Positions 1 to 7,689 of a stretch of DNA of 43,771 bases are shown here, piece after piece (position 1 is the first letter of the stretch; each line of letters opens with the position of its first letter). A model generated the notes under the pieces. The model saw only the letters and a list, made by a program, of their open reading frames with translations, ran no database searches and was not told the origin of the DNA. This stretch comes from Solirubrobacteraceae bacterium (GTDB lineage Bacteria > Actinomycetota > Thermoleophilia > Solirubrobacterales > Solirubrobacteraceae). Made by a program: the position numbers and the translations under genes. Location of the stretch: NCBI GenBank assembly GCA_019683665.1, contig JADGIB010000001.1, forward strand, positions 1 to 43,771, given 5' to 3'.

Positions 1-2
1 CC

Positions 3-326
3 GCCGGGCGCGCCGGGGGGCGGGGGGGCCGGGGCGGGGCGGCGCCGCCGCCCCCCCCCCCGGGGGGCGTCGCCGCCGCGCCGGCGACGCGCAGCGTGCG
101 CTTCCCGGCGTTCGGGCGCCACGAGGCGGCCGTCCACCGTCTCGACGAGCTGGGCGCCGGCGCCGTCGTCGCCGGGCCGGCGATCGTCGAGTCCCCGTTC
201 ACCACCGTCGTCGTCGAGCCGGGCGGCTCGGTCGAGCGCGCGCCGTCGGGCTCGCTGCTGCTGCGCCCGGCCGCCTCGGCGACGGACGAGCCGACGAGGA
301 GCACCGGTGCCGCCCACCACGCCTGA
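3..326 (+). CDS. Hydantoinase A / N-methylhydantoinase-type subunit, C-terminal fragment
   Basis: This is the 3' end of a gene that enters from the left edge. The readable part carries the C-terminal signature of the HyuA/oxoprolinase A family: a VRFP segment followed by GAVVAGPAIVESPFTTVVV and a PGG turn. Family members are ATP-dependent amide or lactam hydrolases (hydantoin, N-methylhydantoin, 5-oxoproline) or carboxylases (acetone, acetophenone) and act with a B subunit, which follows immediately with a 20-base overlap. About 600 upstream residues are missing. The first ~65 bases are almost only G and C and translate to a Gly/Arg/Pro run, so that part should not be trusted as coding sequence. 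Substrate cannot be told from this fragment. Confidence 0.75.
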   Translation, partial: AGRAGGRGGRGGAAPPPPPPGGVAAAPATRSVRFPAFGRHEAAVHRLDELGAGAVVAGPAIVESPFTTVVVEPGGSVERAPSGSLLLRPAASATDEPTRSTGAAHHA

Positions 327-2097
327 GGCGACCGGCCGCGACGGTCTGCGGCTGGCGCTCATGAACAACCGCTTCGAGGGGATCGTCCGCGCGATGATGA
401 ACACGCTGCTGCGCTCGGCGCGGTCGGCGATCCTCAACACCGCGCGCGACTTCTCCTGCTGCGTCCTCACCGCCGACGACCAGATGCTGGCGATGGCGGA
501 GTCGCTGCCGATCCACGTCATGAGCGGGCCCGACCTCATGGCCCGCCACATGCGCGAGACCCATCCGCAGCTGCGCGCCGGCGACGCCTTCCTGAACAAC
601 TCGCCCTACCACGGCAACTCGCACGCGGCCGACTGGTCGCTGCTCGTCCCGGTCATCGACCGCGACGGCGTCCACCGCTTCACCGTCCTGGCCAAGGCCC
701 ACCTCGCCGACTGCGGCAACTCGGTGCCGACGACCTACTCGGCCGGCGCCCGCGACGTCTACGAGGAGGGCGCGCTCATCTTCCCGTGCGTCCAGGTCCA
801 GCGCGACTACGCCGACGTCGAGGACGTGCTGGAGATGGCGCGCGTGCGCATCCGCGTCCCCGAGCTCTGGTACGGCGACTTCCTCGCCCTCGTCGGCGCG
901 GCGCGCATCGGCGAGCGGCGGCTGCTCGAGCTCCTCGACGAGGTCGGCGCCGACGCGATCGCCGAGTACCAGCGCGACTGGTTCGACTACAGCGAGCAGC
1001 GCTTCGCCGAGGCCGTCGCGCGCATGCCCGCCGGCACCGCGACGGTCCGCGGCCGCCACGACCCGGTCCCGGGCGCGCCCGACGGCATCGAGCTGCAGGT
1101 CACGGTCACCGTCGACCCGGACGCCGGGCGCATCTCCGTCGACCTGCGCGACAACCCCGACTGCCAGCCGTGCGGCCTCAACCTCACCGAGGCGACGGCG
1201 CGGACCGCGGCGATGATCGGCGTCTTCACCGCGCTCAACGACGACGTGCCGCCGAACGCCGGCAGCTTCCGCCGCCTCGACGTCGCGCTGCGCGAGAACT
1301 GCGTCGTCGGCATCCCGCGCCACCCGCACAGCTGCTCGGCGGCGACGACGAACCTCTCGGAGCTGACCGCCAACCTCGTCACCGGCGCGATCGCCCAGCT
1401 CGGCGAGGGCTTCGGCATGGCCGCCACCGGCCGCTGCCAGCCGCCCTCCTGCGGCGTCGTCTCCGGCACGGACCCGCGCGACGGCAACGCCTTCGTCAAC
1501 CAGCTCATGCTCGCGTGCACCGGCGGCGCCGGCGGCCCCCACGCCGACGGCTGGCTGACGACGCTCGGCATCGGCGCGGCCGGGTTCCTCCTGCGCGACA
1601 GCGTCGAGATCGACGAGATGAAGTACCCGATCCGGGTGCGCGAGCAGCGGCTGCTGCCCGACAGCGAGGGCGCCGGCCGCCGGCGCGGCTCGCCGGGCGC
1701 CTACGTCGAGTACGAGCCGGTCGGCTGCGCGATGAACGTCGTCTACCTGTCGGACGGCACCTTCAACGCCCCGGCCGGCGTGCGCGGCGGCGCCGACGGC
1801 ACGTGCGCGCAGCAGCGCAAGCGCTTCGCCGACGGCAGCCTCTCCGACGAGCTGGGCGCCTACGCCCGGGTCACGCTCGAGCCGGGCGAGTCGATCGTGT
1901 CCGTCTGCTGCGGCGGGGCCGGCTACGGCTCGCCGCTGGAGCGCGAGCCCGAGCGCGTCGCCGCCGACGTCCGCGAGGGCCTCGTGACGCCCGAGCGCGC
2001 CCGCTCCGTCTACGGCGTCGTCGTCGACGCCGACGGGACGCTCGACGAGCCCGCCACCACGGCGCTCCGCGCCACCCTGGGAGGAGCAACCGCATGA
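307..2097 (+). CDS. Hydantoinase B / oxoprolinase B-type subunit
   Basis: A 596-residue protein of the HyuB/oxoprolinase B family, the partner of the HyuA-type subunit just upstream. Visible family marks are the N-terminal RFEGIVRAMMNTLLRSA and RDFSCCVL segments (residues ~20-55), the NNSPYHGNSHAADW segment (~98-111) and the Gly-rich GGAGGPHADGW stretch near residue 405. The usual family length is 550-600, so it looks complete. The GTG at 307 is used here; an internal ATG at 361 would cut off the conserved start region only slightly and cannot be excluded. The stop overlaps the next start as ATGA, so translation is probably coupled. The pair could hydrolyse a cyclic amide or carboxylate a ketone; the sequence does not decide which. 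Confidence 0.88.
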   Translation: MPPTTPEATGRDGLRLALMNNRFEGIVRAMMNTLLRSARSAILNTARDFSCCVLTADDQMLAMAESLPIHVMSGPDLMARHMRETHPQLRAGDAFLNNSPYHGNSHAADWSLLVPVIDRDGVHRFTVLAKAHLADCGNSVPTTYSAGARDVYEEGALIFPCVQVQRDYADVEDVLEMARVRIRVPELWYGDFLALVGAARIGERRLLELLDEVGADAIAEYQRDWFDYSEQRFAEAVARMPAGTATVRGRHDPVPGAPDGIELQVTVTVDPDAGRISVDLRDNPDCQPCGLNLTEATARTAAMIGVFTALNDDVPPNAGSFRRLDVALRENCVVGIPRHPHSCSAATTNLSELTANLVTGAIAQLGEGFGMAATGRCQPPSCGVVSGTDPRDGNAFVNQLMLACTGGAGGPHADGWLTTLGIGAAGFLLRDSVEIDEMKYPIRVREQRLLPDSEGAGRRRGSPGAYVEYEPVGCAMNVVYLSDGTFNAPAGVRGGADGTCAQQRKRFADGSLSDELGAYARVTLEPGESIVSVCCGGAGYGSPLEREPERVAADVREGLVTPERARSVYGVVVDADGTLDEPATTALRATLGGATA

Positions 2098-2441
2098 GCC
2101 AGACCCGTGTCCTCTTCTGCATCGGCGTCCTGCCCGCGTTCTTCGAGGCCGACGCCGAGGAGCGGCAGGCCGCGATGGAGGCGATCCCGCCGGCGTTCGA
2201 CGACCTCGCCGGCCGGTTCGGCATCACCGTGCTCGGCACGTTCGACGACGACCGGCTGATGGTCGGCCCGTCGCCGTCGTGGCCGTGGACCTCCTACATC
2301 CTCGCCGACGTGCCCGACCTCGACGCGGCGATCCGCCTCTGCGACGTCGTCCGCAGCACCGAGGTCGGCGAGCACCGGCTCTGGCGCTATCTGCGCATCG
2401 AGGCCCGCGTCGGCCGGGAGCTGTTCTTCGGCAATGCCTGA
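2094..2441 (+). CDS. Small conserved protein, unknown function (possible dimeric alpha/beta-barrel; IacB-like?)
   Basis: A 115-residue soluble protein whose ATG overlaps the stop of the hydantoinase B gene and whose end overlaps the next ligase gene by 8 bases, so it is part of the same transcript. It reads RVLFCIGVLPAFF at the start, DDDRLMVGPSPSWPWTSYIL in the middle and LWRYLRIEARVGRELFFG near the end. Its size and alternating pattern resemble small dimeric alpha/beta-barrel proteins. I have a weak impression of similarity to IacB, the uncharacterised protein of indole-acetate degradation clusters, but could not check it. A role as accessory factor or isomerase for the HyuA/B-ligase pathway is inference from position only. 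Confidence 0.7.
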   Translation: MSQTRVLFCIGVLPAFFEADAEERQAAMEAIPPAFDDLAGRFGITVLGTFDDDRLMVGPSPSWPWTSYILADVPDLDAAIRLCDVVRSTEVGEHRLWRYLRIEARVGRELFFGNA

Positions 2442-4017
2442 GCCGGTCGCGGCGGCCACCGCCCTGCGGGCGCTGCCGGCGACCGAGCGCACGCTGCCGG
2501 CGCTGCTCGAGCGCCAGGCGCGCGAGCACGGCGACCGGCCGCTGCTGGCGATCGGCGGCGAGCGCCGCAGCCACCGGGAGATGCGCGACGCGGTCGCCCG
2601 GGCCGCCGGCGCGCTGCGGGCCGTCGGCATCGGCCGCGGCGACCGGGTGGCGATGCTCTGCGCCAACCACGCCGAGCTGCTCGACGCCGTCCTCGGCTGC
2701 GCCTGGATCGGCGCCATCGCCGTGCCGCTGAACACCGCCGCGCGCGGCGAGCAGCTGCGCCACATGCTCCACGACGCCGACCCGCGGCTCGTGCTCGTCG
2801 ACGCCGACCTGCGCGACGTCCTCGACACGATCGCGCCGTGGCCGGCCCACGAGGCGACCTGGGTCGTGGGCGGCGCGCCGGCGGAGGCGCCGCCGCGCGA
2901 CGCCGCGCCGGTCCCGCCGGCGCCCGTCGGCCCCGGCGACCCGATGGTCGTCCTCTACACCTCCGGGACGACCGGGCCGTCGAAGGGCGTCGTCTGCCCG
3001 CACGCGCAGTTCTTCTGGTGGGGCGTGCTCGTCGGCGAGCACCTGGAGATCGGCGCCGACGACGTGCTCTTCACCTGCCTGCCGCTCTTCCACACGAACG
3101 CCCTGAACGCGTTCTTCCAGGCGCTCGTGGCCGGCGCGTCGATCGCGATCGTGCCGCGCTTCTCGGCCTCGCGCTTCTGGCGGCAGGCGGCCGAGGCGGG
3201 CGCGACCGTGACGTACCTGCTCGGGGCGATGGTGAACATCCTCTGCTCGCGCGAGCCCACGCCCGAGGAGCGCGGGCACCGCGTCCGCGTCGCCCTCGCC
3301 CCGGCCACCCCGGCGCACCTGCACGCGGCCTTCCGCGACCGCTTCGGGGTCACGCTCGTCGAGGGCTACGGCTCGACCGAGACGAACCTCGTCATCTGCG
3401 CCCGGCCCTCCGAGCAGCGCCCGGGGCTGCTGGGGCGCGTGCTCGACGAGTTCGAGGTCGCGGTCGTCGACGAGCACGACGCGCCCGTCCCCGACGGGGA
3501 GGCCGGCGAGCTGCTCGTGCGCCATCGCGAGCCGTTCAGCGTCGCCAACGGGTACTTCGGGCTCCCCGGCAAGACGGCCGAGGCGTGGCGCAACCTGTGG
3601 TTCCACACCGGCGACCGGGTCGTGCGCCAGCCCGACGGCTGGCTGCGCTTCCTCGACCGCACGAAGGACGCGATCCGCCGCCGCGGCGAGAACATCTCGT
3701 CGTTCGAGGTCGAGCAGGCGATCGCCTCGCACCCGGCGGTCGCGGCGGTCGCCGTCTTCCCGGTGCCGTCGGAGATGGCCGAGGACGAGGTCATGGCCGC
3801 CGTCGTGCCCCGGCCCGGCCACGCGCTGGCGCCGGTCGACGTCGTGCGCCACTGCGAGGGCCGGCTCGCCTACTTCGCGATCCCCCGCTACGTCGACGTC
3901 GTCGACGACCTGCCGCGCACCGAGAACGGGAAGATCCGCAAGGCGGCGCTGCGCGAGGCGGGCGTGACCCCGACGACCTGGGACCGCGAGGCGGCCGGCT
4001 ACCGGCTCGCCCGCTGA
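2434..4017 (+). CDS. AMP-forming acyl-CoA / aryl-CoA synthetase
   Basis: A complete 527-residue member of the adenylate-forming ligase family, which joins a carboxylic acid to CoA through an acyl-adenylate. The phosphate-binding loop YTSGTTGPSKG is at residues ~173-183, the adenine motif GYGSTE at ~311-316, the HTGD motif at ~391-394 and the catalytic lysine in TENGK near residue 499. Length and motif order match FadD/CaiC-type enzymes. It is the last gene of the + strand run that starts with the hydantoinase pair, with an 8-base overlap upstream, so it probably activates the acid made by those enzymes. The acid itself, aliphatic or aromatic, is not predictable here. Confidence 0.9.
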   Translation: MPEPVAAATALRALPATERTLPALLERQAREHGDRPLLAIGGERRSHREMRDAVARAAGALRAVGIGRGDRVAMLCANHAELLDAVLGCAWIGAIAVPLNTAARGEQLRHMLHDADPRLVLVDADLRDVLDTIAPWPAHEATWVVGGAPAEAPPRDAAPVPPAPVGPGDPMVVLYTSGTTGPSKGVVCPHAQFFWWGVLVGEHLEIGADDVLFTCLPLFHTNALNAFFQALVAGASIAIVPRFSASRFWRQAAEAGATVTYLLGAMVNILCSREPTPEERGHRVRVALAPATPAHLHAAFRDRFGVTLVEGYGSTETNLVICARPSEQRPGLLGRVLDEFEVAVVDEHDAPVPDGEAGELLVRHREPFSVANGYFGLPGKTAEAWRNLWFHTGDRVVRQPDGWLRFLDRTKDAIRRRGENISSFEVEQAIASHPAVAAVAVFPVPSEMAEDEVMAAVVPRPGHALAPVDVVRHCEGRLAYFAIPRYVDVVDDLPRTENGKIRKAALREAGVTPTTWDREAAGYRLAR

Positions 4018-4044
4018 CCGGCGCCGGGGCCGCGCCCGCCGGTC
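4016..4044. terminator. Hairpin spanning two convergent stop codons
   Basis: An 8-bp perfect stem, GACCGGCG at 4016-4023 paired with CGCCGGTC at 4037-4044, with a 13-base loop. It covers the stop codon of the rightward ligase gene and that of the leftward SDR fragment, so it could end transcription from both sides. There is no T tract on either strand, so it is at best an atypical terminator. Confidence 0.4.
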
Positions 4045-4800
4045 AGCGCATCAGCAGCCCGCCGTTGACGTCGAAGGTCGCGCCGGTGATCGACGCGGCC
4101 GCGTCCGTGCACAGGTGGCGGACGACCGCCGCCACCTCCTCGGGCCGGCCGGCGCGCCCGACCGGGATGCGCTCGATCGCCGCCGCGACGCGCTCCGGCG
4201 GCATCGCGTCCATCGCCGGGCCGGCGATCGCCGCCGGGGCGACGCAGTTCACGGTCACGCCGTGCGGGGCGAGCTCGGCGGCGACGATCTTCGTGAGCAC
4301 GCCGATGCCGGCCTTCGACGCGGCGTAGTGGGCGCCGGCGACGAGCCCGCCCGCCTGGCCGGCCAGGGACCCGAGGTTCACGATCCGCCCCGCGCCCCGC
4401 TCGCGCAGCCGGGCGCCGACGACCTGGCAGCCGAACAGGACCGACCGCAGGTTCACGGCGAGCACGTCGTCCCACTCGTCGGCCGGGATGTCCCAGAACG
4501 GCCGCGACACGGTGCGGGCGGCGTTGTTGACGAGGATGTCGACGTCGCCGAAGCGCTCGGTCGCCACCGCGAGCGCCCGCTCGAACGCGGCCCGCTCGCG
4601 GACGTCGACGCCGACGGCGGCCGCCCGCTCGCCGAGCTCGTCGGCGAGCGCCTGCGCCGGCTCGAGCGCGAGGTCGGCGACGTCTCGGTACGACGCTCGA
4701 CGGCCGGATGGCGCTCGTAGCGTGCCTGACCGGCGCCGACGATCACGGGCGCCGGGCGCGTCGTCCCCGACGCGGCGTTCGGCTGTCGTGGAGCAGGCAC
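4043..4800 (-). pseudogene. Hybrid pseudogene: thiolase-like N-terminus joined out of frame to an SDR lacking its N-terminus
   Basis: Reading leftward from a GTG at 4800 the first ~40 codons give VIVGAGQARYERHP (about 4744-4705), which looks like the start of an acetyl-CoA acetyltransferase-type thiolase. Near 4685 this frame becomes Arg/Ser-rich nonsense and a different frame takes over with VADLALEPAQALADELG, the second beta strand and helix of a short-chain dehydrogenase. The SDR then continues normally: DILVNNAA, serine in NLGSLAGQAGG, the YAASK catalytic motif, and an intact C-terminus. Missing are the first ~30-35 SDR residues with the TGxxxGIG cofactor loop, and essentially all of the thiolase. 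A deletion joining two neighbouring genes, or an assembly misjoin, explains this best. A short SDR-like product could start at the GTG at 4567 but would not bind NAD(P). The thiolase reading is less certain than the SDR. Confidence 0.7.
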
Positions 4801-4807
4801 GGACAGG

Positions 4808-4836
4808 ACCCTACGAGATCTATGATCAAATGTCAA
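4808..4836 (-). promoter_or_regulatory. Strong leftward sigma-70-type promoter
   Basis: On the - strand a perfect -35 TTGACA (4836-4831) is followed by a 17-base spacer and a -10 TAGGGT (4813-4808). The GTG start at 4800 lies 7 bases after the -10, so the message is probably leaderless. The promoter begins only 7 bases beyond the stop of the gntR gene and drives the thiolase/SDR hybrid. Confidence 0.7.
4823..4834. promoter_or_regulatory. Candidate GntR operator, copy 1
   Basis: The sequence TGATCAAATGTC lies across the -35 box and spacer of the leftward promoter. A near copy, TTATCAAATCTC, occurs at 11130-11141 in the other promoter region of this cluster (10 of 12 bases identical). Both face the same way relative to leftward transcription. 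Position over the promoter fits repression by the FCD-type GntR protein encoded next to it; binding is inferred. Confidence 0.45.
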
Positions 4837-4843
4837 ACCACGC

Positions 4844-5566
4844 CTAGGGCGTGGGAAGAAGCCGTGCGAGCTCCGGCACCGAGTCGTCGCCGTCGTTGCG
4901 GCGCAGGCTCTCGGCGACGATGTCGATCGTCGTCCGCAGGTGCATCGTCAGCAGCCGGGCGGCGGCGTCCGCGTCGTGCGCGATGAGCGCCTCGAGCATC
5001 TGCTCGTGCTCGGCGGCGCGCGCCTTCACGTGCTCGGGATGGCGCATCGACTCGACGCGGTAGCGCTCGCTGTTGCGCCAGGCCGGGCCGATCGAGCGCA
5101 CGAGCCACTCCGAGCCGCAGGCCCGGTACATGGCGAAGTGGAAGCGCTCGTGCGCGTGCCGGGACGCCACGCGGTCGCCGCGGCCCCCGGCCTCCAGGTA
5201 CTCGTCGAGCGCCTGGCGCGCCTCGCGCGCGTGCTCGGCGGTGAAGCGCGTCGCCGCGGTCCGCATCGCCAGGCACTCGAGGTTGATCCGCGTGAAGTAC
5301 GTGTCGTAGAGGTCCTCGATCGTCAGCGCCCGCACCCAGGCGCCCTTGTGGGCCACGATCTCGACCAGGCCGAGGCCCTCCAGGCGCCGCAGGGCCTCGC
5401 GGACCGGCATGATGCTCATGCCGAGCTGCGAGGCCAGCTCCTGGAGGCGGAGGGGCGCCCCCGGCGGGATCGCCCCGTCCATGATCGCGTCGAAGAGCGC
5501 CGCCTCGGCCTGGTCGCCCGCCGTCTGGCGGCTGGGGCGGACGATGCGCTGTTCGGTCTGACTCAC
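4844..5566 (-). CDS. GntR-family transcriptional regulator, FCD subfamily
   Basis: A 240-residue regulator with an N-terminal winged helix (residues ~15-75, including LRLQELASQLGMSIMPVREA and RRLEGLGLVE) and a C-terminal FCD ligand-binding domain (~90-225) with the typical RINLECLAMRTAA and HERFHFAMYRACG segments. Such proteins usually repress a nearby catabolic operon and release DNA on binding a carboxylate substrate or intermediate. The GTG at 5566 is chosen because it overlaps the stop of the upstream hydrolase gene and gives a normal family N-terminus; longer readings to 5911 are out-of-family. It is the last gene of the leftward catabolic run and is followed directly by a promoter carrying its candidate operator. 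Confidence 0.9.
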   Translation of the reverse strand: MSQTEQRIVRPSRQTAGDQAEAALFDAIMDGAIPPGAPLRLQELASQLGMSIMPVREALRRLEGLGLVEIVAHKGAWVRALTIEDLYDTYFTRINLECLAMRTAATRFTAEHAREARQALDEYLEAGGRGDRVASRHAHERFHFAMYRACGSEWLVRSIGPAWRNSERYRVESMRHPEHVKARAAEHEQMLEALIAHDADAAARLLTMHLRTTIDIVAESLRRNDGDDSVPELARLLPTP

Positions 5567-6450
5567 GTGAGCACCGTAGCCGCGACGCGGTTGCGCAGCT
5601 CGCCGAGCCCCGAGACCCGCGTGACGAGCTCGTCGCCGTCCTTCAGGAAGACCGCCGGCTCGCGGGCGTTGCCGATCCCGCTCGGCGTCCCGGTGAGCAG
5701 GACGTCGCCGGCCCGCAGCGTCATCCCCCAGCTCAGCTCGGCGATGAGCCGCTCGAACCCGAAGGCCATCTGCGCCGTCGAGGCGTCCTGCATCCGCTCG
5801 CCGTTCAGGTCGCACGTGATGCGCAGGTCGTACGGGTCCTCGACCTCGTCGACCGTCGTGATCCACGGCCCGAGCGGCATCGTCCGGTCGATGCTCTTGC
5901 CCTTCAGCCACTGCCCGCCGTGGGCGCGCTGCAGATCCCGCTGGGAGACGTCGTTGGCGACGCAGAAGCCGAAGACGTGCTCCCAGGCGCGCTCCTCGGG
6001 GATGGAGCGGCCATCCTGTCCAATCACGATCACCACTTCCGCTTCATAATCCCATTTCGCCGAGACGTCGGGATCGAACGCGATCGGGGCGTGGGGGCCG
6101 ATGACCGTGTCGGGCCCCTTCGTGAAGAACGTCGGATGGTCGGGAGCGCGCTCGGGGTCCTGCCCCTCGCGCTTGCCGCGCGACTCCTCGAAGTGGTCGT
6201 GGTAGTTCCACCCGGTGCAGAGGACGTCGCGGTTGAACCGCGTCAGCGGCGGGCCCAGCTCGGCCCGGGCCGTCGGCACGCGGCGCGCGCCGGCCACCGC
6301 CGCCGCGGCCGCGTCGAGCGCGGCGCGCCCGCCGCGCACGAGGTCGTCCACCGTGCCGACCTCCGCCGGCAGGAGCGCGAGCTCGGCGCCGTCGCCGAGG
6401 ACGGCCGCCGTGTGCCACGCGCCGTCGACGCGCGCGCGGGCGAGCCTCAT
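5563..6450 (-). CDS. Fumarylacetoacetate hydrolase-family protein
   Basis: A complete 295-residue member of the FAH superfamily, which hydrolyses C-C bonds in beta-diketo acids or acts as hydratase/decarboxylase in aromatic degradation. The metal ligands are visible as E136 and E138 in DYEAEVVIVIG and D167 in VANDVSQRD; the LKGKSIDRTMPLGPW segment and TGTPSGIG turn near the C-terminus are typical. The ATG overlaps the stop of the Rid-family gene and its own stop overlaps the gntR start, so the three are translationally coupled. In this cluster it probably cleaves the ring-opened product made after hydroxylation; the exact substrate is not predictable. Confidence 0.88.
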   Translation of the reverse strand: MRLARARVDGAWHTAAVLGDGAELALLPAEVGTVDDLVRGGRAALDAAAAAVAGARRVPTARAELGPPLTRFNRDVLCTGWNYHDHFEESRGKREGQDPERAPDHPTFFTKGPDTVIGPHAPIAFDPDVSAKWDYEAEVVIVIGQDGRSIPEERAWEHVFGFCVANDVSQRDLQRAHGGQWLKGKSIDRTMPLGPWITTVDEVEDPYDLRITCDLNGERMQDASTAQMAFGFERLIAELSWGMTLRAGDVLLTGTPSGIGNAREPAVFLKDGDELVTRVSGLGELRNRVAATVLT

Positions 6451-6848
6451 GCGTCGTCCACCACCGCGATGGCGTTGATCTCGATGAGGTAGTCCTTGTT
6501 GACGAACTTCGAGACCTCGACCATCGTCGACGCGGGCGGGACGCCGGTGAAGTACTGGCGCCGGACCTCGTGGATGGCGTCGAAGTCCTCCATGTTGCGG
6601 ACGTAGACGTCGACGCGCACGATGTCGTCGAGCGTGCCGCCCGCCGCCTCGACGGCGGCCTTCAGGTTCTGGCAGACCTGATGGGTCTGGGCGCGCACGT
6701 CCCCGACCCCGGTCACCCCGCCCTCGCGGTTGCGGGCGGTCATGCCGGAGATGAAGACGAGCCGGCCGCGCGCCGGCGCCATCGTGGCCTGGGCGAAGTG
6801 GCCGTTGGGCTCGGCGAGCTCGGGCGAGACGATCTCCTGCTTGGGCAT
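6447..6848 (-). CDS. Rid (YjgF/YER057c/UK114) family protein
   Basis: A 133-residue Rid-family protein: VFISGMTARN (~31-40), the DDIVRVDVYVRN helix-strand (~74-85), PPASTMVEVS (~104-113) and YLIEINAIAVV near the end. Classical RidA proteins deaminate reactive enamines using an arginine in the PARS segment; here the corresponding residue is Ser107, so classical 2-aminoacrylate deaminase activity is unlikely. Rid proteins with this change are common in catabolic operons, where some hydrolyse enamine or imine intermediates. Start and stop overlap both neighbours. A role in handling a nitrogen-containing intermediate is inference. Confidence 0.88.
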   Translation of the reverse strand: MPKQEIVSPELAEPNGHFAQATMAPARGRLVFISGMTARNREGGVTGVGDVRAQTHQVCQNLKAAVEAAGGTLDDIVRVDVYVRNMEDFDAIHEVRRQYFTGVPPASTMVEVSKFVNKDYLIEINAIAVVDDA

Positions 6849-7327
6849 CAGCGGGCGTCCTCCTCGCTGGTGTACCAGTCGGGTTGGGTCGGGTAGTGCG
6901 GGCCGTCGTAGACCTCCAGGAGCACCGAGTCCTCCTCGGCGCGGGTCGGCCCGTGGAGGCTGCCCTTCGGGTTCCAGTAGAAGGACCCCGGGGTCAGCGT
7001 GATGCCCGTCGGCAGGTACGTGTACCGGCCGCTCAGGCAGAACATGAACTGGTTGGAGGCGTGGGCGTGGCGCGACGGGACGCCGGACCCGGCCTTGAAG
7101 CGCACGAGCGCGATCGACGCCCCGGTCTCGTCGTCGCGCCAGAGCATCTTCTGCGAGAGGCCGGCGAGCGTCTTGTCGATCCACTCGAGGTCGTCGACGT
7201 GCAGCAGCACCTCGCGGTAGCGGTCCAGGAGCCCGGGCTCGGCCGCGGGGACGCGGGCCCGCTCGGGCGCCTCCCCGGAGTAGGCGCCCGGCTCGGACAG
7301 GTTCTCCGGGTTCTCGGGCTCGGTCAC
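6848..7327 (-). CDS. Cupin-domain protein, possible dioxygenase
   Basis: A 159-residue single-cupin protein. Putative metal-site residues are H87 and H89 in SRHAHASNQFMFCLSG, possibly Q93, and H125 in KGSLHGPT, arranged as in small metal-dependent cupins such as the acetylacetone or dihydroxyacetophenone dioxygenase type. The GTG at 7327 overlaps the stop of the upstream cupin gene; longer readings lack support. The stop overlaps the Rid gene start by one base. It may add oxygen to, or bind, an intermediate of the cluster pathway; it could also be a non-catalytic ligand-binding cupin. Confidence 0.8.
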   Translation of the reverse strand: MTEPENPENLSEPGAYSGEAPERARVPAAEPGLLDRYREVLLHVDDLEWIDKTLAGLSQKMLWRDDETGASIALVRFKAGSGVPSRHAHASNQFMFCLSGRYTYLPTGITLTPGSFYWNPKGSLHGPTRAEEDSVLLEVYDGPHYPTQPDWYTSEEDAR

Positions 7328-7689
7328 CTGACCTCCTCGTCCATCGGCAGGTCGAGGCACTTCAGCTCGATCAGCCGGCTGCGGTACCGCGTCGTCCCCT
7401 CGTTCGTGAGCATGTGGGGGGCTCCGATGTTGCGGAAGACGACCCGGCCGACCGTCTCGTGCATGTGCCGCGGCGGGCGGCCGTCGAGGAAGTCCATCCG
7501 GTTGTGGGCCTCCTCGATCGCGATGACGAGATAGGGGTGGTGGTGGCGGTGCCACGGCTGGACCTCGCCCGGCTCGAGCAGGACCTCCCACACGCGCACG
7601 TGGTCGTTCTCGTAGACGATCGACGTGCCGACGTCGCCGAGCACGACCTCCTCGCCCTCGGGGCCGGTGACGACCTCACCGCTTTCCAT
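7324..7689 (-). CDS. Second small cupin-like protein
   Basis: A 121-residue protein with one cupin core: VWEVLLEPGEVQPWHRHHHPY (~33-53) gives a His-rich first motif (H47, H49, H50, H51), and RNIGAPHMLTNEGTTRYRSRLIELK (~86-110) closes the barrel with H92. The first 14 bases overlap the end of the FAD hydroxylase gene. The histidine cluster suggests metal binding. Two different cupins side by side in one operon may form a hetero-oligomer or act on successive intermediates; neither can be shown from sequence. Confidence 0.78.
   Translation of the reverse strand: MESGEVVTGPEGEEVVLGDVGTSIVYENDHVRVWEVLLEPGEVQPWHRHHHPYLVIAIEEAHNRMDFLDGRPPRHMHETVGRVVFRNIGAPHMLTNEGTTRYRSRLIELKCLDLPMDEEVR

Noticed and set aside
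1..65. G/C run as a regulatory or structural element
   Set aside because: It interrupts a conserved coding family at the contig end and is best explained by poor sequence quality.
199..1542. Long - strand frame opposite the hydantoinase B gene
   Set aside because: Translation is repetitive Arg/Ala/Val without any family signature; the sense frame is a recognisable HyuB protein.
4043..4567. Functional short SDR starting at the GTG at 4567
   Set aside because: It would lack the cofactor-binding loop and the first two strands, and continuous SDR-like sequence extends upstream of that GTG to about 4685.
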